Source of the DNA: an uncultured Lachnospiraceae bacterium
Lineage (GTDB): Bacteria > Bacillota > Clostridia > Lachnospirales > Lachnospiraceae
Length of the DNA stretch: 28,829 nt
Assembly: GCA_947382415.1 (NCBI GenBank)
Contig: CANCYO010000034.1
Coordinates: 1 to 28,829 of the forward strand
Direction of reading: 5' to 3'
Position 1 is the stretch's first letter. Every line of letters starts with the position of its first letter. The notes beneath the pieces are model-generated. The model saw only the letters and a list, made by a program, of their open reading frames with translations, had not been told where the DNA came from and did no database searches. The position numbers and the translations under genes were made by a program. Positions 15,102-25,300 of the stretch are shown here, one piece after another.

Positions 15102-16865
15102 ATGGAAGATGTATCGAGTTTGGTATTTGGCGTCTGGTTTCTGATCGGAGCGGCGTTGGTGTTCTGGATGCAGGCGGGCTTCGCCATGGTGGAGGCGGGT
15201 TTTACCAGAGCGAAGAACTCCGGTAATATTCTGATGAAGAATCTGATGGATTTCTGCATCGGTACGGTGGTGTTTATCGCAATCGGTTTCAGCCTGCTGC
15301 TGGGAGAGGATCTGATGGGGCTCATCGGAAAGCCCGGATTTGACATCTTTACCAGTTATGAGAATTTTGACTGGTCGAACTTTGTGTTCAATCTGGTGTT
15401 CTGTGCCACCACCGCCACAATAGTCTCCGGGGCGATGGCCGAGAGAACCAAGTTTTTGTCCTATTGTATTTATTCCGGTGTGATCTCTGCGCTGATCTAT
15501 CCCATTGAGGCGCATTGGATCTGGGGAGGCGGCTGGCTGGCCCAGATGGGCTTCCACGATTTTGCAGGGTCCACCGCGATACATATGGTGGGAGGTATTT
15601 CCGCATTGATCGGTGCGAAACTGTTGGGCCCCCGCATTGGTAAATTTGTGAAGGATAAAGATGGAAAAGTGACCAAGGTCAATGCCTTTCCCGGGCACAA
15701 TCTTCCAATCGGTGCGCTGGGCGTGTTTATCCTGTGGCTGGGCTGGTATGGTTTCAACGGAGCTGCGGCTGTGTCCATCGAGGAGCTGGGTTCCATCTTT
15801 GTGACCACGACTATCGCACCGGCTATCGCCACAGTGGTGTGTATGGTTTTCACCTGGGTAAAATACGGCAAGCCCGATGTGTCCATGTGTCTGAACGCCT
15901 CTCTTGCAGGACTGGTGGCCATTACGGCGCCCTGTGATGTGACGGATGCCTTCGGAGCGATCGTTATCGGTGCGGTTGCGGGACTGTTGGTGGTGTTTGG
16001 CGTATGGCTGCTGGATAACAAGCTGCATATCGATGATCCCGTGGGTGCGGTTGCGGTGCATTGCCTGAACGGTATCTGGGGAACCATTGCGGTGGGGCTG
16101 TTTGCCACGGATACGGCTCCGGCCTTTGCCAGAGGTGTGGCGGGCGGCGCAAACCAGATCGCGGCGAAGGGTCTGTTCTACGGCGGCGGTTTCAGACAGT
16201 TGGGTCTGCAGCTTGTGGGTTTTGCGGCTGTAGCGGCGTGGACTGCAGTGACGATCACGATTGCGTTTCTGGTGATCAAGGCTCTGGTGGGACTTCGCGT
16301 CACCGAGGAAGAGGAGATCATCGGTCTGGACGCTACGGAGCATGGACTGCCTTCAGCCTATGCGGGCTTCAGCCTGATGGATATTTCCAACACCATGATG
16401 ATGGATGCCAATGAGAATACAGATCTGGGCGTGACCGAGTACGCAGATGCGTCTGAGGCACAGAGAAGCGCGGCAGTGTCGGTGGCTGCGGCTCCGGTGG
16501 CTTCGGCCAGCGGTATCTACAAGGTGGTGATCGTCACCAAGCTGTCCAGATACGAGAAGCTGAGAAAGGCGTTGAACGATCTGGGCGTCACGGGTATGAC
16601 CATGACTCAGGTTATGGGCTGCGGCATACAAAAGGGCGCCGGAGAGAGATACCGCGGCGTGGAGCTGGATGCCACACTGCTGCCCAAGGTCAAGATCGAA
16701 GTGGTGGTCAGCAAGATTCCTGTATCGGATGTGATCGATACGGTGAAGAGAACGCTTTATACCGGACATATCGGAGACGGTAAGATTTTTGTATACAATG
16801 TGGATCAGGTCGTAAAGGTCCGCACCGGCGAGGAGGGATTTGCCGCTCTACAGGATGTGGAGTAA
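15102..16865 (+). CDS. amt: Ammonium channel (Amt) with fused C-terminal P-II domain
   Basis: 587 residues with the start at ATG 15102, set by GGAGGAGGAAGAGG just upstream; an in-frame ATG at 14919 lies inside the terminator leader and is rejected. Residues 1-405 are an eleven-helix Amt/MEP channel that takes up ammonium. The twin pore histidines are His161 (STAIHMVGG) and His320 (VAVHCLNGIWG). After a linker, residues 472-587 are a full P-II (GlnK-like) domain with GMTMTQVMGCG, the LPKVKIEVVV strand and GDGKIFVYNVDQVVKVRTGEEG. In free GlnK this protein plugs the channel when nitrogen is ample. The uridylylation tyrosine of the E. coli T-loop (Tyr51) is Leu here (YRGVEL), so control is probably by ATP/ADP and 2-oxoglutarate alone. 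The gene follows another P-II-coupled transporter operon. Confidence 0.95.
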   Translation: MEDVSSLVFGVWFLIGAALVFWMQAGFAMVEAGFTRAKNSGNILMKNLMDFCIGTVVFIAIGFSLLLGEDLMGLIGKPGFDIFTSYENFDWSNFVFNLVFCATTATIVSGAMAERTKFLSYCIYSGVISALIYPIEAHWIWGGGWLAQMGFHDFAGSTAIHMVGGISALIGAKLLGPRIGKFVKDKDGKVTKVNAFPGHNLPIGALGVFILWLGWYGFNGAAAVSIEELGSIFVTTTIAPAIATVVCMVFTWVKYGKPDVSMCLNASLAGLVAITAPCDVTDAFGAIVIGAVAGLLVVFGVWLLDNKLHIDDPVGAVAVHCLNGIWGTIAVGLFATDTAPAFARGVAGGANQIAAKGLFYGGGFRQLGLQLVGFAAVAAWTAVTITIAFLVIKALVGLRVTEEEEIIGLDATEHGLPSAYAGFSLMDISNTMMMDANENTDLGVTEYADASEAQRSAAVSVAAAPVASASGIYKVVIVTKLSRYEKLRKALNDLGVTGMTMTQVMGCGIQKGAGERYRGVELDATLLPKVKIEVVVSKIPVSDVIDTVKRTLYTGHIGDGKIFVYNVDQVVKVRTGEEGFAALQDVE

Positions 16866-16945
16866 GCCGGCATAGATCAATCTGCTGCATTCATCTGTCT
16901 TTTGCTATAGGCCGTCCGTGTGCTGCGACTCACATGGGAATGGCG

Positions 16946-16980
16946 ATCCCCGGGTGCTTCCACCACCCGGGGATTTTGGT
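16946..16980 (+). terminator. Intrinsic terminator after amt
   Basis: ATCCCCGGGT (16946-16955) pairs perfectly with ACCCGGGGAT (16965-16974) around a short loop and is followed by TTTGGTTT. It lies 80 nt past the amt stop. Confidence 0.85.
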
Positions 16981-16994
16981 TTGTAAGTATATGC

Positions 16995-17023
16995 TTGTAT
17001 GTATATTTTTCCTGTGCTAAAAT
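16995..17023 (+). promoter_or_regulatory. Sigma-A-like promoter of the O-antigen-ligase-like operon
   Basis: TTGTAT (16995-17000), a 17-nt spacer and TAAAAT (17018-17023), lying between the amt terminator and the ATG at 17081. Confidence 0.6.
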
Positions 17024-17080
17024 TGAACTGGAATCAGACGAAACTGACAAAGGTGAACGTGGAAATATCAGAGATAGATA

Positions 17081-18733
17081 ATGACAGAGATGGATGATAA
17101 CAGGACAAACGGCAGTGATATACAAACGACGGTTACGGCGATCTATTTCCTTCTGATCTTTTTGATGTTTCCCCTGTATGTGGAGAATCGTTATCAGGCT
17201 ATGGGGGACAGCAAGTGGAGGTTTTACTGTGCGGTCACGATTCCCTATCTGGCGGTAATGCTGTTTACGGCGCTGCCGGGGCTGGTGAGAGCGGTGCGGG
17301 ACAGACGGCGTCCGATGATCGGAATCTGCGATCTGATGGTGGCAGCTTACGGGATCTGTGTGCTGGTCTCGCTGGCGCTTTGCAGTGACAGGAAGGCAAT
17401 CTGGCAGGGGGCGGAGGGCTGGCATATGGGAGCGGCGGCTCAGCTTCTGTTCGTGCTCTCCTATTTTGTGCTGTCCCGCAGCAGGATTCCGGTTTCATGG
17501 CTTGTGGTGTGCAATGCGGCGGGCTCCGGCGTCTGTTTTCTCATCGGTATCCTGCAGAGGCTTGGCTTTGATTTTCTGAATCTGTATGAAGGTACGATGA
17601 ATGTGGAGGTATCGGATTTTCTCTCCACCATCGGGAACCGTACATGGATGTCGGGCTATGCCTGCGCGGTGTTTCCCATAGGGGTGTATTTCTTCTGGAA
17701 GACGGGGGCGGAGGTCCTGGGCGGCAGAGAAGCCGGAAGCAGGGCGGGGATGTTGGCCACGAAGAACGGTGCGCGGCTGCTGTTTTGGGGAGCTTACAGC
17801 GCGCTGGCGTTTGCGGGACTTGCAGCCACTTACAGTGACAGCGCTTACAGCGGTTTGTGCGCTGTGTTTCTGGCGCTGGGCATACTCAGCATAGGGGATA
17901 GGAATAAAATATTCTCCTTTTGTCAGGTATTGTGCCTTTGGTTTGGATCTTCTTTGATTATGTGCGGCCTGAGAGCGCTGCGCCGGGGGCATGTGCGGGA
18001 TGAGAGAGGACTGAGCGTCTATGTGTATCATTGGCGCTGGATGCTGGGGGGCCTGATACTCTGTGTGCTGTTTACCGCTGGGGTGCGGCTTTTTTACGCG
18101 CGCAGGCGGTGCAAAATTATGGATGCGGCGCGCCGGGGACGGCTGCAGAGACGCTGTGCGGCTGCGGCCGCGGGCGGCGTGGGACTGCTGGTCTTGTTGA
18201 TCGCGTGCAATACCGGCGGTGTTCTGGAGCGAATTTTTGGCGTAACTCTACAAAGTCCCTATCTGTATTTTAACGATGCATGGGGGGATATGCGGGGCGG
18301 AACCTGGAAAATGGTATGCAGGATGTTCGGGGAGCTGCCCTTTTGGAATAAGCTTTTCGGTGTGGGTGCGGACGGTTTTATGTATTATTGTTATGGCAGT
18401 CTGGAATACGCCCGGGAGCTGGGCGCGGTATGGGGCAATATGGTTTTGACCAACGCTCACAACGAATGGCTGAATATGTTGTTCTGTCAGGGGATTTTGG
18501 GAGGGACGGCTTATCTGGGAATATTTACAGGGGGGATTGTGGCGTGTCTCTGCGGTGTAAAAGAGCGTACGGAGCCTGTGGTGCAGGCGGTGGGACTGTG
18601 CCTTCTGGCTTATGTGTTTCATAATTTTTTCTGCTATCAGCAGATCTGTGCCACGGGGCCGGTCTTTGTCCTGCTGGGAGCGGCGATATCGCTTTTGCGG
18701 GAGAAACAGGGGGCTTTGGAAGACCGGATCTGA
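17081..18733 (+). CDS. O-antigen ligase/polymerase-like membrane protein
   Basis: 550 residues with about 12 hydrophobic helices. The diagnostic part is near residue 460: NAHNEWLNMLFCQGILGGTA, the conserved loop of the O-antigen ligase/Wzy_C superfamily, preceded by a long external loop with YFNDAWGDMRGGTWKM. Members join or polymerise glycans on lipid carriers at the outer face of the membrane; Gram-positive members act in polysaccharide or teichoic-type decoration. The true substrate is unknown and no glycosyltransferase or flippase genes lie nearby, which is unusual for this family. The start is uncertain between ATG 17081 and the in-frame ATG 17090, because no strong ribosome binding site is present. 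The next gene starts 21 nt after the stop, so they are probably cotranscribed. Confidence 0.75.
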   Translation: MTEMDDNRTNGSDIQTTVTAIYFLLIFLMFPLYVENRYQAMGDSKWRFYCAVTIPYLAVMLFTALPGLVRAVRDRRRPMIGICDLMVAAYGICVLVSLALCSDRKAIWQGAEGWHMGAAAQLLFVLSYFVLSRSRIPVSWLVVCNAAGSGVCFLIGILQRLGFDFLNLYEGTMNVEVSDFLSTIGNRTWMSGYACAVFPIGVYFFWKTGAEVLGGREAGSRAGMLATKNGARLLFWGAYSALAFAGLAATYSDSAYSGLCAVFLALGILSIGDRNKIFSFCQVLCLWFGSSLIMCGLRALRRGHVRDERGLSVYVYHWRWMLGGLILCVLFTAGVRLFYARRRCKIMDAARRGRLQRRCAAAAAGGVGLLVLLIACNTGGVLERIFGVTLQSPYLYFNDAWGDMRGGTWKMVCRMFGELPFWNKLFGVGADGFMYYCYGSLEYARELGAVWGNMVLTNAHNEWLNMLFCQGILGGTAYLGIFTGGIVACLCGVKERTEPVVQAVGLCLLAYVFHNFFCYQQICATGPVFVLLGAAISLLREKQGALEDRI

Positions 18734-18754
18734 GATGCGGAACGGAGGGATGAT

Positions 18755-19120
18755 ATGGAGAGAAGGATTTTGACCTATCGCAGCTATGTGGATGAGCTGT
18801 TGGCCCGGGATGATGCGGACTGGGAGCAGGTGAAGACGGAACATTTGACGCAGATTGCGTTTTTTCAGCATGAGCGGTTGATTCACCTGATCGTCACGGT
18901 GATCTTTGCGCTGCTTACCATGGCGACGGTCTGCATGGCGTTTCTGCTGATGGCCTTTGGCGCGGAGGGGGCTGTGGGCTGGCTGCTTTTGACCGCGGTG
19001 TTTCTGGTGCTTCTCATCCCCTATGTGCGGCATTATTACATATTGGAGAATGAAGTGCAGAAAATGTACCGCCAGTACGACAGGATCGTGGCAAAGACAG
19101 GCCTGAACTTTTACTTTTGA
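18755..19120 (+). CDS. Small two-helix membrane protein, unknown function
   Basis: 121 residues. A charged N-terminal segment (1-42) precedes two hydrophobic helices (about 43-66 and 70-90), and a charged, probably helical tail follows (NEVQKMYRQYDRIVAKTG). I do not recognise the family. GGAGGG lies 5-6 nt before the ATG, a strong site. It is the second gene of the unit begun by the O-antigen-ligase-like gene and is closed by the terminator at 19170. It may be a helper of that protein, but this is only positional inference. Confidence 0.7.
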   Translation: MERRILTYRSYVDELLARDDADWEQVKTEHLTQIAFFQHERLIHLIVTVIFALLTMATVCMAFLLMAFGAEGAVGWLLLTAVFLVLLIPYVRHYYILENEVQKMYRQYDRIVAKTGLNFYF

Positions 19121-19169
19121 CAATTTACTCATAACTTACGACAGAATGAAATGATGAATGTTTTGTAAG

Positions 19170-19211
19170 GCGCTTCCTGCGAATACGGGTTCTATGCAGG
19201 AAGCGCTTTTT
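19170..19211 (+). terminator. Intrinsic terminator of the 17081-19120 unit
   Basis: GCGCTTCCTGC (19170-19180) and GCAGGAAGCGC (19196-19206) form a perfect 11-bp stem, followed by five T (19207-19211). Confidence 0.92.
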
Positions 19212-19269
19212 GGCATTATTTCATAAAATCCTGCATGAAAGATTAGCAAAATAAACGAAGAAAATTCGC

Positions 19270-19298
19270 TTGTGCAGGGAAGGATTATCACTTATAAT
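19270..19298 (+). promoter_or_regulatory. Candidate promoter of the GH53 galactanase gene
   Basis: TTGTGC (19270-19275), a 17-nt spacer and a perfect TATAAT (19293-19298). Transcription would start near 19305, so the palindrome at 19313 would form the 5' end of the mRNA. Confidence 0.6.
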
Positions 19299-19312
19299 TT
19301 AAATACATATCA

Positions 19313-19356
19313 GCGCAACCGCTTGCGCCGCGATGCGCAAGCGGTTGCGCATCGCG
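19313..19356 (+). promoter_or_regulatory. Bistable palindrome in the GH53 mRNA leader
   Basis: GCGCAACCGCTTGCGC (19313-19328) is the exact inverse of GCGCAAGCGGTTGCGC (19335-19350), a 16-bp hairpin with loop CGCGAT. The same bases also form a 12-bp hairpin from CGCGATGCGCAA (19329-19340) and TTGCGCATCGCG (19345-19356) with loop GCGG, leaving a 6-bp hairpin at 19313-19328. The two folds exclude each other. The ribosome binding site lies about 30 nt downstream. Confidence 0.75.
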
Positions 19357-19398
19357 AAAACGGTCAAGAGAGCGGAAAACAAAAACAGGAGGGATAGC

Positions 19399-22300
19399 AT
19401 GAGGCGAAAAGGCAGACAGTATTGGCGGAAATTGTTATGTGGGGTTTTGTCGGCGGCTATGGTGCTCACCGGAAGCGGAATTCCCGTTGTGCCGGCTCAG
19501 GCGGCAGAGCGGCCGGACAGCCTGAAGGCGGGGAGTCTGGCGGCGGATGGCCGGACGGCAGAAGGACAGGAGACGAATTATATTGCGGACGGCGATTTCA
19601 CCGGTCTGGAGTGGGCTGACGGAAAGCTTGGAAACTGGCAGTTTTCGGATTGGACGGCCGTTGAAAAAGTTGAGTTGAGCAGCTGGGCATCCCGCACGGA
19701 TGCGAGAGATGTGACGGAAGGAGATACCACTGCCGATTACGGACTGGCCATTTCGTACAAGAGCGATCTGACGGAGGACGCAGTTTTCGGAGTCTATCAG
19801 ACGCTTTCACAGGAGCTTCCGGCGGGAACCTATCGTTTTGAGGGCTATGTAAAAGCTGCGTCATCGGCAGGCGTTTTGTTTGGCGGAAGCTATTCTGAGG
19901 CCGAGGAGAATCTGGGTACAGGCGACGGCGATGACACAGAGCCGGGAAGCGAGAGCGACGGGTGGAAGAAAGTAATAAAGGAATTTACGCTTAAGTCTGC
20001 CGTGTCGGATTATGTGGTGGGGATTCGTGTGAAGGCGGGAGCCGGGGCGTGGGTCTGCATCGATGATGTCTCGCTTGTGTGTATTTCTCAGGAGACAGAA
20101 GGGTACACACTGGAGGAATTGTCCGGGCTGTATACGACCGCTGCAGCGCTGATCGAGGGCAAGACAGCGGAGGATTTCAAGGCCGGTTATGAGGAACTGC
20201 AGGAAAAGCTTGCTGCGGCAAAAGCTTTGATCGACGGCGCTTCTACAGACAAGGCGGCAGTCAACACGGCTTATGTGGAACTGGACGCGGCGGTAAAAGG
20301 CCTGCAGAAAAAGGATGTGCAGATCACTTTCCGCGTCTATGACGGGACGGCTACGCCTCTGATCGCCAGAAAGGGGAGCGCCCTGTGTAAGCTGGGAGAG
20401 GACGGAAAGGCTGTTGCTCTGGAAACTTATGACGCGGGCGCAGACTGGGCATTGTTCTATGCCATGACGGCTGTAGAGGGCCATGAAAACTGGTATGAGC
20501 TGACCTTTATCATGCCGGAGGCAGGTGCGGATGGAGTGGCATTTGAGCTTTACAGCGGTTCGACAAGCACTTGGGTCACCAAATTTACGGATGGCGGCGG
20601 GGATTATGCGACAGATTTCAACCCGCTTCTGGAAGGAAAATGCTGTTATAAGGCGGGCAGCTTCTATGCGGCCATCGAGGAGACGGAGAGCGTGACGCTG
20701 AAGCAGTTGCGGGATTATGTGCAGAGTGAGACAGTGAGCGCCATTGCCGCGGCCGGTGAGGAAGAGTATACGCAGGAGAGCCGGAGCCGTTTCGACAGCG
20801 CAAGGGCGGCAGCGGAGAAGGTGCTGACCGGCAGTCAGGGGCTGGCGGATGACGACACCAGCGAGGCCATCGTGGAAGCCTATGAGAAGCTGGTGGCAGC
20901 GGTGGCTGCCATGGAGCGTCCCGGAAACAATATCCTGTTGTATTACTATGCGGCTGATGCACAGAAGCTGGGCATCAATCTGTGGACGGGCGCAGGCTCC
21001 AGCCTTACCACTACAGCGGACGCTGCCGAGTGGTATATTTGGAATTCGGGCGATATTTACGGTATGACACCTGTGTCAGGACATGCGGGATGGTTTTCGA
21101 TTCCGCTCACCTTCCGGGATGCGGAGGGCAAGGAGAATGCCGGTTTTGATCTCTATTCGGACAATAAGGAAGAAGCCAAAGAGGGAACCATTTCCTATAG
21201 TTGGGGAGGAAAAGAGATCTATGCGTTGATTTCTGCCGGAACCAATCCCTGTTATGCGGTGAAGGGCGATAAGGTATTTGGCGGCACGGCGGAGGCTGTG
21301 GCAGAGTATCTGCGCATGGTGACACTGCATGTCTACGGCGGTGAGGCGGTTCCGAGCCTGCAGCTTGCCGCGGGAGCACTGGAGACCATCGACGCGGAGA
21401 CAAATGAGAAGAAGACTTTGACTGAGACCCGCACGGACTCTTACGGCAATAAATATTATGAGCTGACTGCGGAAGCGGCAGGGGACGGCTGGTATGAGCT
21501 GAGCTTTATATTGCCCGCAGGCGAGGCCTCGGCTAAGCTTATGGGGCTGTATGTGGGAGAGGAGTGGAGCAAAGATTTTGTAAACGGTCCCACGGAGAAT
21601 AATTGGGAAGCCGATCTTACCCGGACGCTGGCAGGCCTGACTTATTATAAGGACGGCGTGTTTTATGCCCAAAAGGCTTCCTTGCCCGGCGGTAATCTGG
21701 AGGCGGCAAGAAAGGCTCTGGAGGCACAGGTGGCTCTCATGAGCAAACTGGAGCAGAAGAATTATGAGGAGCAGGGCTGGAAGATTCTGGCGGCCAGACT
21801 GGCAGAGGCTGAGCAGGCATTAAAGGACTATGCTGACATAAAGGTAGATTCTGCGGAAGCGGAGACGGCGCAGACGGCGTTCCGGACCGCATACGATAAT
21901 CTGGCGTCAGCCTTTGACGCGCTGATTCCCGCGCAAAAAGCGGATATTTCCGTGAAGCCTGTGGCGCTTTCCGAGGATTTTATCACCGGAGCGGATCTCT
22001 CCTCCTACATTGCGCTGAAGGAGAGCGGCGTGGTGTTTAAGAATCAAAAGGGCGAGGCGCTGTCCGACGGGGAGTTCTTTAAAATGCTGAAGGATGGCGG
22101 CACAAACTGGGTGCGCATCCGTGTCTGGAACGATCCCTATGACAGTAACGGAAACGGTTACGGGGGCGGTAATTCCGACCTGGAGAAGGCGGTGGAGATC
22201 GGCCGGCTTGCCACAGGTGCGGGCATGAGAGTGCTCATCGATTTTCACTATTCGGATTTCTGGGCGGATCCTTCCAAGCAGCAGACGCCCAAGGCATGGG

Positions 22301-25300
22301 GCAGCTATAATCAGGAACAGAAAGAGAAGGCAGTGTATGACTTTACGTTGGAGAGCCTGAACACGCTGCGGTCTGTAGGGGTGGACGTAGGTATGGTGCA
22401 GGTGGGCAACGAGACCAACAACGGCGTCTGCGGCGAGAGCGACTGGACAAAGGTCTCTGCATTGTTTGGCGCGGGTTCCAAAGCGGTGAGGGATTTTGAC
22501 TCAAAATGTCTGGTGGCGGTACATTTTACGGATCCGCAGAGCAGGGGTGAGTTCGACAGTATTGCGTCCACTCTGAAGAAAAACGGCGTCGATTATGACG
22601 TGTTTGCGGCTTCCTATTATCCGTATTGGCATGGAACCACGGAGAATCTCACAACGGTTTTAACAGATATCGCACAAAATTACGGTAAGAAGGTTATGGT
22701 AGCGGAGACTTCCTGGGCCACCACATGGGAGGATGGAGACGGCCACGGCAATTCTGCGCCCAAGACGGTAGGGCAGGCTTTGGATTACGCGATCTCCGTT
22801 CAGGGTCAGGCCGATGAGATGCGGGATGTGGTGAACGCTGTCAATCTGGTAAACGGCAGCGTGAGCGGCGCAGGTATCGGCGTGTTCTACTGGGAGCCCG
22901 CATGGCTTTCGGTATACTATGCATACAATGCGGACGGCAGCGTGAATCAGTCCGCCTATAACAAGAACAAGGCTTTGTGGGAGAAATACGGTGCAGGCTG
23001 GGCTTCCAGCTATGCCTATGAGTATGATCCTTCCGACGCGGGATTGTGGTATGGCGGCAGCGCCATCGACAATCAGGCCTGGTTTAATTTTGACGGAACG
23101 GCGCTTCCCACCGTGGAGGCATATCGTCTGATCCGAACCGGTGCAGTCTCACAGCGGGTGGTTTCCCAGATTGACAGCCGGATGACGGCAAAGCTCAAGG
23201 TGGGAGAGACCGTACAATATCCCGAGACGGTGAGAGTGGCTTTCAGCGATAATACTTCTGAGAATTACCCCGTGGTCTGGAACCGGGATGAAGTGAAACT
23301 GGTGAACACCGACAGAGCGGGAACCTATACCGTGACAGGAACTGTGACCTGTACTTATGAGGACGGCGCAGGCGGCGACAAGATAAACAAGACGGAAAAA
23401 TATAAGGTATCTCTGGAGATTCAGGTGGAGTATGCAGGAAATGTACTGCAGAATCCCGGCTTTGAGGAAGACATGAAGGGGTGGAATATCACTTATGCGG
23501 GCAGCGATTCCGCCGGATATACGGTGAAACCCACCACAGAGAACCCCAGAACGGATGCTTATGGATTAAACTTTTACCGGAATGCACCGATGCAGTTTAG
23601 TGTTGCGCAGACCCTGGAGGGACTGGCGCCCGGTATGTATACCTTCGGCGGTTATGTGCAGGGCGGTTCCGCGGGTGTGGAGGATCTGCAGTACGCGGTG
23701 GTGAAAGTGCGGAAGAAGAGCGGCGGCGAGGCTGTTTATAAAGCGGAAGCTTCGCTCAGCGGCTGGCTGAACTGGGAAAATCCCGAGATCACCGGAATCG
23801 CGGTGGAAGCGGGAGACATTGTGGAAGTGGGCTTTGAGATCAATTCCACCGTGGCGGAGGCATGGGGCAGCATCGATGACTGCTATCTCTATGGCAGATA
23901 CAGTCTGCTGGTGGACGAGGGCCTGCAGAACGGTTCCGTCACGCTGAGCAGTCTGGAACCCACAAGCGGCGAGGTGGTCCGCGTCACGGCGCAGCCGAAG
24001 TCCGGTTATATGTTGAAAGCGCTCACTGTGAGCGGCGATGCGGTAAAGAGCGCAATTCTCTCTGACGGCACAGCCGTGGCAGCATATGACGCGGCGACAC
24101 ACACAGCCTCCCTGAATTATACGGATCAGGCGCAGACCACTACGGCGGCCTTTGCCATGCCTGACGGCGTTGTCAAGGTCAGCGCGGAATTTGTCAGCAT
24201 TTTTGGAGAGAGCGGCATCGATCTCAAAGACGTGCAGGCGGCGCCCGTTCCCGACCAGTATTATACGGGCAAAAAACTGACTCCCGCCGTCAAGCTGACC
24301 TACAGAGGTTACGTTTTGACGTCTGCGGACTACAGTGTGAATTACAGCGATAACGTGGAGCTTACCACGGCTGAAAAGCCCGCGGTGATCACTCTGACGG
24401 GCAAGGGGAAATTTACGGGCAGCAGGACGGTGAACTTTTCTATCATAGAGGATAAACGTACGGATATCTCCAAGGCTGTAGTTACTATTAAAAATTACGA
24501 CGACGAGCAGAAGAAGAGCTATTATTATACCGGAGAAGAAATTGAGCCTGTAGTGGAGATCCGGCTGGGCGATCAGGTAATATCCGGGGACAATTATGAC
24601 GTCTATTACGAAAAGAACAAGAAGGTGGGCAAGTCTGCGAAGCTTATGGTAGTGGCCAAAGGAAGTCAGTACAAGGGATCCCTCACCAAAAGCTATTCCA
24701 TCGCCAAGTGCCCAGTGTCAGAGCTTACCATCAGCAATCCCGCGGGCAGCACCTACACGGGCAAAGCGGTGACTCCGGTTGTCACGGTGAAGCAGGGCAG
24801 CACTGTTTTGCAGCAGGGCAGGGATTATACGGTGAGTTACAAGAACAATACCAAAGTGAGCGCAGCCGACGCTCAGGGCAATTCCGGCGCTTATCTGACT
24901 GTGAAGGGAATCGGCAGCTACACGGGCGTGTCGGAGAAGAAATATTTTACAATCAAGGCCAAATCCATTGCGGATGTCAGTGTGGAGGCGACGATAGAAG
25001 ATCTGGCTGCCGGCAATTCCGCCAGAGCCGTAAAGGCTGTCGTTAAAGATGGTAAGAAGACCGTGAGCGCAGGCAACTATACCATCGCGAAAGTGGAGAA
25101 GATCGAGAAGATCGAAGAGAAAGTTATCAGGACGGAGATTGAGGGCGGCAAGGTGAAAGACGCCGGAAATTATGAGGCAACGCTGCAGGGCCGCAACAAT
25201 TATACCGGAACCAGAACCATTGCGTTCAGAGTCCTGTCTCCCGAGTTTTTGATCTCTAACGCTACGATCAGGACCAGCAGGCAGGTATATACAGGCTCTC

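Noticed and set aside
15081..16343. Long minus-strand open frame opposite amt
   Set aside because: The composition (His, Gln and Arg rich) is typical of a reverse-strand shadow; the plus-strand Amt is certain.
19333..19398. In-frame upstream start of the galactanase at ATG 19333
   Set aside because: The ATG lies in the palindrome without a ribosome binding site; ATG 19399 has AGGAGGG and begins a normal signal peptide.
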